From Paenibacillus_E sp964253085 (GTDB lineage Bacteria > Bacillota > Bacilli > Paenibacillales > NBRC-103111), in NCBI RefSeq assembly GCF_964253085.1, contig NZ_CAXUQH020000001.1:2542001-2606000 (forward strand): DNA of 64,000 nt, written 5' to 3'. Every line of letters starts with the position of its first letter. Positions within the stretch are counted from its first letter, which is position 1. This document shows, piece after piece, positions 34,686 through 43,821 of this stretch. The translations under genes were made by a program, and so were the position numbers. Under the pieces are notes generated by a model that saw only the letters and a list, made by a program, of their open reading frames with translations, searched no databases and had not been told where the DNA came from.

Positions 34686-36362
34686 ATGTTACCAAAATTG
34701 AGTTCGATTAGCTTAAAACTAGCCATTATGATGCTTTGTTTATTATGGATTATTCCTGTGAAGGCTGCACAAGCGGAAACACCACCACAATTTCATTTGA
34801 CTACGACTAACGATACTTCTATTGTTGGTAACGATATTATGATTAACCTAAGCGGGTCACAGCTGAAAGATTTATATGCATACGAAGTTAATTTGACCTT
34901 TGACTCCAATAAGCTACAGTTTAAGAATGCAGTAAGCGGATTACCTGGCGGATTTTCAGTCAATCCTATTCTGGATGGGAATAAGATTCAATTGGCGAGA
35001 ACGATCGTAGGGGCATCCTCGGGGGTGAACGGGGACGCAACGCTTTATACCCTTACATTTAAAAGTATAGCATCAGGTACAGCGGATATTTTCCTTACGG
35101 GATTGACCCTTGTGAACTCTCAGCTTGATTCTTCCGAAGTTACTAGCAACGCTAAAGTAAGTGTTGTAATCGGTGGTGCTGGTGGCGGGAATTCCGGGTC
35201 TGGAGATAATCCTTCTATCCCTTCAATTCCTTTAAATAACGAACCAAGTACTTCAATTACACTAACACCCGATATGATTACTAACGATGGTGATGGAAAA
35301 GTAACCGTAGAAGTAACGGAAGCAGTTAAGGTAGTAAAAGTACCGCTTAACCTTTTTGAAATTGATGGACAAACCAGTTTAGTAGTTATGAAAGAAAATC
35401 TCAGTATGGAGTTTCCAGCAGGGCTGCTTCTTGAGTTAAAAAATAATATGTCAGAGGAACAGATGAGGAGCAGTACGGTTTCCTTAACAATGAATCCCTT
35501 ATCAAACTCTGCAGCCAAAAACCTGATAACTGAAGCTGGGGTTTTAGCTGGAGCTAACCTTAACTTAGCCAGTGAGGTATATGAATTTAAATTGGAATTA
35601 ATTACAGAAAACAACGAGTCAACGTTAATAACACGTTTCACTAAGCCAATTACATTGAGGTTTAAGATGGATCCATCATTGAACGAGAAACTAGTCTCTA
35701 TTTATTATATTGGGGATAGCGGCTCACTCGAATTCATAGATGGCAATTATCGAAGCGGGGAGATTGTTGCTGAAATTCATCATTTTAGTAAGTATGCAGC
35801 TATTGAGTTTAAGAAACAATTTGACGATGTTCCTCGTGAGTACTGGGCAAGTGATGTGATCAAACAGTTAGCAGCTAAGCAAATTGTGAATGGAACAAGT
35901 TCAACTACTTTTGAGCCGAATAGAGAAGTATCACGTGCTGACTTCACGGCATTATTAGTGAGAGCCCTAAAATTAACAAGTAAAGGCGACATCGCTTTCT
36001 CTGATGTAACAGAATCGGATTGGTTTTTCAACGAAGTTGCGATCGCTGTTAAGGCAGGTATTGTTGAAGGAAAGACTGAATCGTTTTTTGATTCCTCCGC
36101 TTCTATTTCACGAGAAGAAATGATCACCATGTTAATGCGAGCGTATCAGATTTATCATAATGAAGCTGTTACTCTAGCCAGTAGCAAATTTGATGATGAA
36201 AATATGATTTCCTCTTGGGCAATGCCTTATGTAAAGGGCGCAAAGATATTGAATCTGATTCAAGGTCGCCAAGGAAATTTATTTGTACCACAGGGAGTTG
36301 GTAATAGAGCTGAGGCCGCACAGATGATTTATAATTTATTGAAATTAATGGAAAAGAAATAG
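34686..36362 (+). CDS. S-layer-anchored protein with cohesin-like module
   Basis: The 558-residue protein has a signal peptide (about 1-30), a cohesin-like beta sandwich (about 35-162; LKDLYAYEVNLTFDSNKLQF, ATLYTLTFKSIASGTADIFL), a Gly/Ser/Pro linker (GGAGGGNSGSGDNPS), a middle domain of unassigned type (about 190-370) and three C-terminal SLH repeats (about 377-556; FDDVPREYWASDVIKQLAAK, FSDVTESDWFFNEVAIAVKA, WAMPYVKGAKILNLIQGR). SLH repeats bind pyruvylated cell-wall polymer. The layout resembles single-cohesin anchoring scaffoldins such as OlpA of Clostridium thermocellum. It lies 77 bp after the dockerin-bearing GH3 gene, so it is a natural docking partner. Confidence 0.87.
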   Translation: MLPKLSSISLKLAIMMLCLLWIIPVKAAQAETPPQFHLTTTNDTSIVGNDIMINLSGSQLKDLYAYEVNLTFDSNKLQFKNAVSGLPGGFSVNPILDGNKIQLARTIVGASSGVNGDATLYTLTFKSIASGTADIFLTGLTLVNSQLDSSEVTSNAKVSVVIGGAGGGNSGSGDNPSIPSIPLNNEPSTSITLTPDMITNDGDGKVTVEVTEAVKVVKVPLNLFEIDGQTSLVVMKENLSMEFPAGLLLELKNNMSEEQMRSSTVSLTMNPLSNSAAKNLITEAGVLAGANLNLASEVYEFKLELITENNESTLITRFTKPITLRFKMDPSLNEKLVSIYYIGDSGSLEFIDGNYRSGEIVAEIHHFSKYAAIEFKKQFDDVPREYWASDVIKQLAAKQIVNGTSSTTFEPNREVSRADFTALLVRALKLTSKGDIAFSDVTESDWFFNEVAIAVKAGIVEGKTESFFDSSASISREEMITMLMRAYQIYHNEAVTLASSKFDDENMISSWAMPYVKGAKILNLIQGRQGNLFVPQGVGNRAEAAQMIYNLLKLMEKK

Positions 36363-36397
36363 GACAATTGTTGAAGAAGTAATCTTAGTGACATGCT

Positions 36398-36432
36398 TCA
36401 AAAACGTCCATCATGAAAATGGACGTTTTTGA
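36398..36432 (+). terminator. Terminator after the SLH-cohesin gene
   Basis: A 14-bp perfect stem (36398-36411 with 36419-36432), with right arm ATGGACGTTTTTGA, ends the GH3/SLH transcript. Confidence 0.85.
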
Positions 36433-36575
36433 ATTCCAAGCTTCTTCCATACCAACCGTTACTTAGCAAATAAAATCCAAAATAACCATCCAATATTTTT
36501 TTTCCTCAAAAGTACAAATTTCACTTCCTGCCGGAATATGATGGGAATATGTACATTTTTTGAGGAGGAAAAATC

Positions 36576-37406
36576 ATGTATTCAGCAGAAATCAGCCGTT
36601 CAGATCCGTCTTGTTTTCTGTTTATTATTGACCAGTCCGGATCGATGTCCGACCCGTTCGGGGCTAGCTCAAAAGCTGGAAGTGTTTCCGATGCAATAAA
36701 TCGTTTATTACAAAATCTTAGTATAAAGTGTGCAAAGTCGGAAGGTATACGCGACTACTATCATGTTGGTGTGATAGGCTATGGCGCCAGCGTTGGCCCG
36801 GCATTCGGCGGTGTATTAGCCGGAAAGGAATTAGTGCCGATTAGTGAAATAGCAGATAATCCGTCAAGATTGGAAAAACGTCTGAAAAAAGTTCCGGATG
36901 GGGCAGGCGGGCTTGTGGATCAGCTTGTTAAGTTTCCTGTTTGGTTTGATCCTGTCGCGAACGGCGGTACTCCAATGTGCCAGGCGTTGAATACAGCCCA
37001 TCTCATCTTGAGCCAATGGATCAGTGAATACTCTCATTGTTTTCCGCCGGTGGTCATTCATATTACCGATGGAGAATCCACTGACGGTGATCCGACTGCT
37101 GCAATGGAACAAATAAGGCTACTAGCTACGGACGATGGAAATGTATTGCTGTTCAACTTGCATATCTCGGGCAGTCCGAATGCGGTTGAGCTGCGTTTTC
37201 CGGAAACCTCGGATGGACTGCCTGACCAATATTCCAGGATGCTCTACGAAGGCTCAAGCATGCTGACACCATTTATGATCAAGGTGGCCAATCAAGAACA
37301 TGAATTGAATCTTTCGGATGGAGCAAGGGGATTTGTATTAAATGCCGATTTAACCCTTGTGATCCAAGCGCTTGACATTGGAACGCGTCCCGCCAATCTT
37401 AGGTAG
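36576..37406 (+). CDS. TerY-like von Willebrand factor A domain protein
   Basis: The 276-residue protein is a vWA domain with a complete-looking MIDAS: DQSGSMS (D19), the Thr in NGGTPMCQALNTAHLIL, and the Asp in HITDGESTDGD. Its start, CFLFIIDQSGSM, resembles TerY. It binds a divalent metal and probably a protein partner in the cytoplasm, as no signal peptide is seen. GAGGAGGAAAAATC precedes the ATG. It lies 8 nt before a PP2C-like gene and then a kinase-like gene, the layout of the TerY-P triad. Confidence 0.88.
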   Translation: MYSAEISRSDPSCFLFIIDQSGSMSDPFGASSKAGSVSDAINRLLQNLSIKCAKSEGIRDYYHVGVIGYGASVGPAFGGVLAGKELVPISEIADNPSRLEKRLKKVPDGAGGLVDQLVKFPVWFDPVANGGTPMCQALNTAHLILSQWISEYSHCFPPVVIHITDGESTDGDPTAAMEQIRLLATDDGNVLLFNLHISGSPNAVELRFPETSDGLPDQYSRMLYEGSSMLTPFMIKVANQEHELNLSDGARGFVLNADLTLVIQALDIGTRPANLR

Positions 37407-37414
37407 GGGGGGCT

Positions 37415-38179
37415 ATGGTGCAAATAGAAAACACATGTTTTTCATTGCCAAAGGCGGGAAACCGCAAAGATGAATATGAAGATGCCGTTGGCAGCAGCAT
37501 TTTTGTTAGTAAGGATTCTGCGTATTATAGATTTGCCATAGCCGATGGGGCTAGTGAATCTTCGTTTGCCGACATATGGGCTGATTTGCTCGCAAGCGGT
37601 TATTGCAATGGCAAATTTGATAGTAAACATATCGATAAATCCGTTTCCAAATTGTCAAAGGCATGGAAGAAAAAACTAAATGCCAAAAACCTTCCTTGGT
37701 ACGCTGAGGAGAAGCTAAAAAGCGGGGCGTTCTCTACTTTAGCGGGAATCACTTTTCGTTTGACGGATGCCTCATCCGCGGGGTTTGATGCAGTAGCGAT
37801 CGGTGACAGCTGTATATTTCAAGTTCGGGGTGATAAAATTATCGCCTTTTTTCCTTTGAGCTCCGTCGATGATTTTCATAATAGGCCGGTTCTTATATCG
37901 AGTAACACAGCCAATAACATTCACCTTAAAATGTTCGTTAAAAAATGGACCGGTACTGCCCAAACGGGAGACACCTTTTTGTTAATGACCGATGCCCTGG
38001 CATGCTGGATATTAACTCGTTACGAAGAAGACCCAAGCCTAATAAAGAAAATACATGAGTTAGCCAGTGAACTTGAATTCATAAATTTAGTTCAGTCCGA
38101 AAGGAAGTTAATTTACCGCGACAGCGGCTTTTATCTAAGAAATGATGATGTTACATTAATTCGGATAAATCTATTGTAA
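37415..38179 (+). CDS. PP2C-like protein phosphatase
   Basis: The 254-residue protein shows PP2C motifs: KDEYEDAVGSS (first metal-site Asp region), RFAIADGASESSFADIWADL (the DG motif), VAIGDSCIFQVRGDKI and TFLLMTDALACWI. It is predicted to remove phosphate from Ser/Thr of partner proteins using two metals. Strong ribosome site TAGGGGGG stands just before the ATG. It is in one operon between the vWA gene and the kinase-like gene (11-14 nt gap), so it probably counteracts that kinase. Confidence 0.87.
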   Translation: MVQIENTCFSLPKAGNRKDEYEDAVGSSIFVSKDSAYYRFAIADGASESSFADIWADLLASGYCNGKFDSKHIDKSVSKLSKAWKKKLNAKNLPWYAEEKLKSGAFSTLAGITFRLTDASSAGFDAVAIGDSCIFQVRGDKIIAFFPLSSVDDFHNRPVLISSNTANNIHLKMFVKKWTGTAQTGDTFLLMTDALACWILTRYEEDPSLIKKIHELASELEFINLVQSERKLIYRDSGFYLRNDDVTLIRINLL

Positions 38180-38193
38180 GGGGATGTGAGGTG

Positions 38194-40386
38194 ATGTTAT
38201 GGCCCACTCCACAGGATTATAGGGAAGCGATACAAAATCCACAAATTTGTTTCAAGGACCCGGAGCTTCAATCCGGACTCCCTGAATTGGATAAACTTGG
38301 ACTGCCGCGTCCTATTTCTGGAAGCTTCGCTAGTGTTTACAAAATAAAGTGCGGAAAGACGGAATGGGCGGTCAGGTGCTTTACCAATAACGTGAAGGAT
38401 CAAAAGGTCCGTTACGATGCCATCAGCTTGCATTTAAGCTCCGTTAATCTCCCTTATATCGTCCCTTTTGAGTACCTCTCTGAAGGCATAAAAATTAATG
38501 GCAATTGGCTTCCAGTCGTTAAAATGCAGTGGGTTGAGGGGGAATCGCTGCTTCAGTATATCCAAAGAAATTTGCATAACGTTGAAATATTGAAAGGACT
38601 AGCAAATAAATGGGTGAAAATGATCACTGAGCTGCACATGGCAAATATTGCGCATGGAGACCTGCAGCATGGCAACATTTTGATTCACAATGATGAAATT
38701 ATTCTGATCGATTATGATGGTATGTATGTACCAGGCTTAAACGGCATGAAAAGCAACGAGCTCGGTCACAGAAATTATCAACACCCCGGAAGAAACGAAG
38801 AACATTTTGGGCCGTATATCGATAACTTTTCAGCGTGGGTCATTTTGATTTCAATAGCAACCGTTTCTGTGGATGCTTCATTATGGAATTCGCTTGGAGC
38901 GGGAGAGGGTGAAGAATGTCTCCTCTTTCGACAAAAAGACTTTGTTTCGCCTGGCGCATCTCGCGCTTTTGAATTTCTGGAACTTATTGATGATGAAACG
39001 TTACGTTTTTTGGTAAACTCCTTTCGTGATGTTACGACAATAGAAATGCCGAACGTACCTCGGCCCCCTGATCCCGAATCACTGGTTGATGCTGTGCATC
39101 CTTTAGCCGCCTCTAACTCAGCCACCTATGCAACAAAATTAATTCCTCATCTAGCAGCCTTCTCTGATTGGCTCGCTAGGAAGATGCGGTCAACCGTTGT
39201 CCAATCACAAGCAGAAACATCGTATCCTGTTGGTTCGTCGTGGGTACTGGATTATCTCACAACGGAAGAAATACCTTGCAAGCCTTTGTCAAAAGATAGA
39301 TTCGTGTTGGAAAGAACCATTTCATTATTGGTATTAACTACCGCAGTATCGGCTGCAGCTGTTATGTATGGAAACGCTCCAGTTACAGCTGTAGTATCCT
39401 GCACGACTTTGGGATTAGGTGTGGAGATGGCCTTTTTAAGTTGGTGTTATGTGAAACTTCCCACTGTTAAAGTAAAGAGAACCACGCCTAAAAAAATTAA
39501 GGAGCTTAAATATGTTGTTTCCGATCTGACAAGCGGATTGAACGAAGTCAACGATATAAAGCATAGGTTCCAACAAATGGAGGAAGACAAGGTAAACGAT
39601 ATATTACGAAGGCAAGGGGAAGTATCGGAACGAGAAAAGAATGAAACGGAAAAATTGCAGAAGGAACTCCGGAGTCATATAAGTGAAATCTTGGGTGAAA
39701 AACAAATCATAGATCAGGAGGAAAAAACCGAGCTTTCCGGCGCATTGGCCTCTTTCCAAAAAACTTGGCTGGAAGATCAATTAATGAAGCATAGGATTAG
39801 CCAAGAAAAAATACCGGATATAGACGATGAAATCAAACGGCGTTTAAGAACGAGCGGAATTCGTACGCCAGCTGATTTTTTGGACATTAATATCTTCCAG
39901 TCCTATGGCCGCAAAAAAATTGAAAAGGTGTATATGATATTAAAAAACGGGGGTTCGGTTCATGTAGGAATGAGTCCAACCCAAGCGAAAGCGCTGGTAG
40001 AGTGGAAAAAAAAGATAGAACGCAAGTATAGGACTAAAATCCCCCAATCCGTTCCTCGTAGTGAAATCACAGCCATAAAATCAAAATTTAAAGACAAGAA
40101 ATCAATATTGAATAACTTGGAACAAACTTATCAAAACAAGTTGCAGGACATGATATCTAACATAAGGCAAACCTATAGCCTGGAGTATGATTTCTTAAAG
40201 AGGGAAGAACATACCGCCAGAATCAACCTGAATAACGAACTCGACCAATTTGATAAGGTGATAGCTGAAATAAATAAGAACCTTGCAGGAAAACAATGGG
40301 AGCTTCACCATCTGAGCAAGCAAATGGATTCTTTTAAGGACGTTAATTTCTTGAGATTCTTAAGGAGAGTATTCCTTATCAAGTGA
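38194..40386 (+). CDS. Membrane-associated protein kinase-like protein of the TerY-P type
   Basis: About 730 residues. A Ser/Thr kinase fold (about 35-290) has GSFASVYKIK (P-loop-like), KMQWVEGESLLQYIQRN, the catalytic loop HGDLQHGNIL with D156, and DYDGM with D173 in place of DFG. Two adjacent membrane helices lie at about 372-425. A long coiled coil follows (about 440-520), then a helix-hairpin-helix-like piece (RRLRTSGIRTPADFLDINIF, SYGRKKIEKVYMILKNGG) and another helical stretch to the end. With the vWA and PP2C genes it forms an operon of the TerY-P kind, whose biological role is still poorly known. Confidence 0.85.
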   Translation: MLWPTPQDYREAIQNPQICFKDPELQSGLPELDKLGLPRPISGSFASVYKIKCGKTEWAVRCFTNNVKDQKVRYDAISLHLSSVNLPYIVPFEYLSEGIKINGNWLPVVKMQWVEGESLLQYIQRNLHNVEILKGLANKWVKMITELHMANIAHGDLQHGNILIHNDEIILIDYDGMYVPGLNGMKSNELGHRNYQHPGRNEEHFGPYIDNFSAWVILISIATVSVDASLWNSLGAGEGEECLLFRQKDFVSPGASRAFEFLELIDDETLRFLVNSFRDVTTIEMPNVPRPPDPESLVDAVHPLAASNSATYATKLIPHLAAFSDWLARKMRSTVVQSQAETSYPVGSSWVLDYLTTEEIPCKPLSKDRFVLERTISLLVLTTAVSAAAVMYGNAPVTAVVSCTTLGLGVEMAFLSWCYVKLPTVKVKRTTPKKIKELKYVVSDLTSGLNEVNDIKHRFQQMEEDKVNDILRRQGEVSEREKNETEKLQKELRSHISEILGEKQIIDQEEKTELSGALASFQKTWLEDQLMKHRISQEKIPDIDDEIKRRLRTSGIRTPADFLDINIFQSYGRKKIEKVYMILKNGGSVHVGMSPTQAKALVEWKKKIERKYRTKIPQSVPRSEITAIKSKFKDKKSILNNLEQTYQNKLQDMISNIRQTYSLEYDFLKREEHTARINLNNELDQFDKVIAEINKNLAGKQWELHHLSKQMDSFKDVNFLRFLRRVFLIK

Positions 40387-40622
40387 GAAGAATGCGGCGG
40401 CCTTTTGAAGTGGGAGCAATTGAGTAAGGGTAACAGATCACCTATTTTAAAAGACATTATTGAGGACTATAATATAGAATAACAGAAAACCGCATTCTCT
40501 ATTTTGGAGGAACGGTTTTTTTATTCTTTCCATCAAGCAGCCTGACTTATGTCCAAGCAATCACTATGTAGGGAGCATATGTTTATATCGTAATGAAAAT
40601 TCACTGAGGGGAATGAGTAAAT
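40387..40622. other. Intergenic region after the kinase gene
   Basis: AAAACCG near 40485 and CGGTTTTTTT near 40515 could form a long-loop terminator. Otherwise only the ribosome site for the next small gene was seen. Confidence 0.4.
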
Positions 40623-40709
40623 ATGAGCGGAGTAGGTACTAGCGCAGCAGCTGTTTTGGTTCTATTTGTTCTTTTGGTAATCATCTTATCAGCAACTTGT
40701 GTGTGGTAA
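40623..40709 (+). CDS. YjcZ-type small sporulation protein
   Basis: The 28-residue peptide, MSGVGTSAAAVLVLFVLLVI followed by ILSATCVW, is a Gly-containing start plus one membrane helix, as in YjcZ-family peptides of spore formers. A GAGGGGAATGAG ribosome site precedes the ATG. The family has a poorly defined role in sporulation. It is too short to score reliably by composition, but ribosome site, length and pattern agree. Confidence 0.75.
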   Translation: MSGVGTSAAAVLVLFVLLVIILSATCVW

Positions 40710-40785
40710 AATTCTTTAATACAACACTAATAGCGAGAAAAACAAAAACGGTTCCTATCGCGAAATAGATGCGCGAACACGAATC

Positions 40786-40826
<41 letters not shown>

Positions 40827-41055
40827 CTTCTGTTGTGGGAGGCTGACAGAGACTCCACTAATTATTTTTGCTGTAAACCTTTTGGCCTCGATCCCTATTT
40901 TATTTAACTTTTCACAATATCGATCTAACTTTTCCAGAGTTTCTTAGAAATAAAGTCTATTTTTCGGTGGGTTCAACCGTGGATTTGGAAATCAATCTGG
41001 ATGGTGGGCCGTGCGGTGCTGAATTTGAAGTTGTATATCCGCATAAATTTGCAAC
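40827..41055. other. Decayed region before the AraC remnant
   Basis: A short protein-like reading (VDLEINLDGGPCGAEFEVVY, then PHKFATNEVSRC and a stop at about 41074) ends inside a terminator hairpin, so it may be the last part of a lost gene. No family was recognised. Confidence 0.3.
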
Positions 41056-41094
41056 AAACGAGGTCAGTCGATGTTAGTTCGACTGACCTCGTTT
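41056..41094. terminator. Bidirectional terminator hairpin
   Basis: AAACGAGGTCAGTCGA (41056-41071) pairs perfectly with 41079-41094 around TGTTAGT. It separates two convergent gene remnants. Confidence 0.8.
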
Positions 41095-41099
41095 GTTCA

Positions 41100-41200
41100 T
41101 TAAACTTCCTGTTGTAGTTTTTTTCTATATTTCATTGCTGTCGTGCCTACAAGCTTTTTGAAAGCTTGGCAGAAATAAGGGGAAGTTGGAAAAGCCGGTA
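41100..41200 (-). pseudogene. AraC-family regulator, C-terminal remnant
   Basis: On the minus strand the reading GFSNF, then with a one-base shift PYFCQAFKKLVGTTAMKYRK followed by KLQQEV and a stop at 41100-41102, is the last helix-turn-helix part of an AraC-family regulator. Everything upstream is missing. The break at about 41200 adjoins a plus-strand gene that has lost its own 5' end. Confidence 0.65.
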
Positions 41201-41203
41201 TGA

Positions 41204-42238
41204 TTTAATGTGACAGCCCAGGCTCTAAACAGCACACAAGTAGTTGTATCTTGGAGCCCAGCAACAGATCAAGTTGGTGTAACTCAGTATCTGATCTATC
41301 GGGATGGGACGCTTATTTCCTCGACGAGTGCCCAATCACAGACGTTTACAGATAATGGCTTATCGCGAGGTACTGCACGTACGCAGTTAAGGCGGTTGAT
41401 GATTGTCAAAGAAGACACAGAAGTGCCTACAGCGCCAACAGATGTAACAGCAATTCCGTTAAGCGGCTCACAGATTTATGTGTCTTGGGGAGCGTCTACG
41501 GATGATACAGGTGTCGTAAGTTATGCGGTCTACCGAGACAGTACACAAATTGCCAGCGTGAATGCAAAGACACTTAATTACGCGGATAATACGCTATTGC
41601 CGAATACGTCCTACACCTATGCTGTAAAAGCGGTGGATACAGCAAGCAAACAGTCGTCTGCTGGTGGATCCGTTACAACAGTAACCTATAGCTCACTGCT
41701 GCAAGATAATTATGAGCATGGTAACCTTCACGGCTGGAAGGATGTTAATGGCTGGGGGACATGGCAGATCATTTCAGAGGATAGCTCCAATCATGTCTAT
41801 GCCAATGGCGACGACACGAAGGGAGGGCTGAAGCTGGTTGCAGGGCAGAGCGTATAGACCGACTATAACGTTAGCGCTGATGTAAAAGTGGACACTTGGA
41901 AATCGGAAGTGGGGCTCATTGCCCGATACGTGGATAGTCAGAATTACTATTATTTGTCCTATAATTCGACGTATAGTCTTTTACAGCTGGTAAGGATACA
42001 GAATGGGGTTCAAACCGTGCTGCAGAATAAATGGCTCGCTTCTCCACCTGCTTCAGGGATGTATCACCACTTGTCAATTGAGGTGAATGGCAGCTCGTTG
42101 ACTGGCTATCTGGATGGCACATTGCTTCTAACGGCATCGGACTCTTCCTTTGCTAATGGGAAAATCGGACTATATGCTCACCTCCAGAAAGTGAAATTTG
42201 ATAATTTCATCGTGAATCCAGTTTCAGGCAGTAACTAG
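41204..42238 (+). pseudogene. Secreted FN3 / LamG-like glycan protein, 5'-truncated with an in-frame stop
   Basis: The frame has no signal peptide or ribosome site. It shows one FN3 repeat (VVVSWSPATDQVGVTQYLIY), a second (IYVSWGASTDDTGVVSYAVY, NTSYTYAVKAVDTASK), then a beta-sandwich region. A TAG at 41855-41857 interrupts it, and the same frame continues (KVDTWKSEVGLIARYVDSQN, GYLDGTLLLTASD, GKIGLYAHLQKVKFDNFIV) in the manner of LamG or DUF1080-like concanavalin folds. It is the C-terminal accessory part of a lost extracellular carbohydrate enzyme. Confidence 0.75.
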
Positions 42239-42344
42239 TAGTCGTTAGTTGGAGATTAGGTAAGATAGAAGTTTGGTAGCTGGTTGATCTGATTGCGAAT
42301 CGGATCAACTGGTTAACCAAAATGACATTTTGGAGGGGAACAAC

Positions 42345-43104
42345 ATGCCAACCAATCAACCGGATACGAACACAAATGTAAGGAAACGACGCAAACAGAA
42401 ACGATCTATTATTGATTGCGACATTCATCACAGTACAGGAATTCAAATATTAAAACCTTATTTACCTCGTGCCTACCAAGATCTCGTAGGACTTTATGGC
42501 CCCGCATTGCCGAGCGGCATGCACTTTAATGGAGGACTTGGGGGAAGAATGGTCGATGCATACCCTGACAACGGTGGACCTGCTGGAAGTGATCTGGCTT
42601 TTATGCAGAAACATCATTTGGATCCTAGTCATGTCGAATATGGCATTCTGACTGGGGAAAGTTATGCGATGCATAGTACAATAAATTACGATTACGCTGC
42701 AGCATTATGCTGTGCCGTCAATGACTATACGATCGAGCACTGGCTGTCACAAGACAGCAGGCTGCGGGGATCTGTATTTATTCCGAAGCAAGAGCCAAGA
42801 TTATCCGCGAAAGAAATTGATCGAGTCGGTGGACGAAACGATATGGTTCAGGTCATTGTATCCAATGGTGCATCACTCCCTTATGGCAACCGGTATTATG
42901 ATCCTATTTATGAGGCATGTGAGCGTCATAACTTGCCATTCACGATTCATGTCGGGATGGAGGGGGAAGGTATTAATAGTCCTCCAACAGGGGCTGGATT
43001 TGTGACACATTAAATTGGATGAGCAATTATGGGACGCTGTATTCTATCAAAATGCTGCGAAACTATACGGTTTGCCACCGCGCAAGACGGAGAGTGAAAG
43101 ATAA
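42345..43104 (+). pseudogene. Amidohydrolase-2 family gene with internal deletion
   Basis: ATG 42345 behind GGAGGGGAAC starts a metal-dependent amidohydrolase: RSIIDCDIHHSTGIQILKPY, YDYAAALCCAVNDYTIEHWL and LPFTIHVGMEGEGINSPPTG. The frame stops at 43013. After the break, another frame carries what looks like the C-terminus (DEQLWDAVFYQNAAKLYGLP). Intact members have about 360-380 residues, so roughly 100-120 codons are missing. The remnant ends at the start of the Rieske gene (TAATG), indicating an original operon of hydrolase and Rieske protein. Confidence 0.75.
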
Positions 43105-43478
43105 TGCAGAAGAAACATATCGTCGCAACGGTGTCCGAAATTCTGCCGGGTACACATCTCATTGTATCGGTTGAAGGACGCAGTATTGGTATCTATAACA
43201 TAAATGGAGCGTTCTATGCGCTGCGCAATATTTGTCCGCATCAGGGAGCAGAACTTTGCAAAGGTCTAACAACGGCGGCCATTGTCTCATCGAAGGTAGG
43301 AGATTTCCAGTACGAAAGGGAAGGGGAAATCGTACGCTGTCCTTGGCATCAATGGGAATTCGATATCAAGACAGGTTGCATGATTGTAGATGCAGCCATG
43401 CGCACCAAATCTTATGAAGTAAGTGTGGAGAAATTCGATGTCTCGGTTGATAATGAGCAAATATGTGTTCATTTGTAA
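43104..43478 (+). CDS. Rieske [2Fe-2S] ferredoxin-like protein
   Basis: The 124-residue protein has both Rieske cluster motifs: C44-P-H46 in NICPHQGAELCKG and C79-P-W-H82 in VRCPWHQWEFD, which would bind a [2Fe-2S] cluster. It resembles small ferredoxin components or the N-terminal part of ring oxygenases. The ATG overlaps the stop of the damaged amidohydrolase gene. No oxygenase or reductase gene is adjacent, so its electron partner is unknown. Confidence 0.9.
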   Translation: MQKKHIVATVSEILPGTHLIVSVEGRSIGIYNINGAFYALRNICPHQGAELCKGLTTAAIVSSKVGDFQYEREGEIVRCPWHQWEFDIKTGCMIVDAAMRTKSYEVSVEKFDVSVDNEQICVHL

Positions 43479-43523
43479 AGACTTTTACTTTTAGTCCTGG
43501 TAAAAGTAAGATCAGGGGTCACT

Positions 43524-43570
43524 TAACAACAACAGACTGCCGACCTAATCGGCAGTCTGTTGTTGTTAAA
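43524..43570 (+). repeat. 20-bp GC-rich hairpin with degenerate repeat motif
   Basis: A perfect 20-bp stem (43524-43543 with 43549-43568, loop CCTAA) containing AACAGACTGCCGA closely resembles the stem at 11574-11603. GTTAAAGGTAGTAC directly after it looks like a decayed copy of the TTAARCTAAAGGGCAG motif. It probably ends the Rieske transcript. Confidence 0.75.
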
Positions 43571-43821
43571 GGTAGTACTCATCATCGAATAAGTAAGTTA
43601 GCGTAAATAGGGGAAAGGCGATTTTTCTTTGCAAAAGGGTTTATTCTAGAAGGATTTACGTTGGGGATTTCAAGGATCCACTGATCATCTTGGCGGATGA
43701 GCCTGGATGTTTACTTTTGTGAATATTCACTGATATGAAGAACGTTTTTTTGTTTGTATACAACTAATAGTACAAATGAGTCGTATAAAAGGTAACCACA
43801 ATTTAGCAAAGAGAATGTACA
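43571..43821. other. Intergenic region with a possible decayed fragment
   Basis: A short reading DPLIILADEPG near 43674-43710 recalls an ABC ATPase Walker B region but is too short to call. No other structure was seen. Confidence 0.3.

Noticed and set aside
35120..35641. Long minus-strand frame of 173 codons inside the SLH-cohesin gene
   Set aside because: It is a shadow of the coding strand; the plus-strand protein has clear domains.
43660..43720. Reading DPLIILADEPG like an ABC ATPase Walker B
   Set aside because: Too short and without a Walker A or signature motif nearby; chance is likely.
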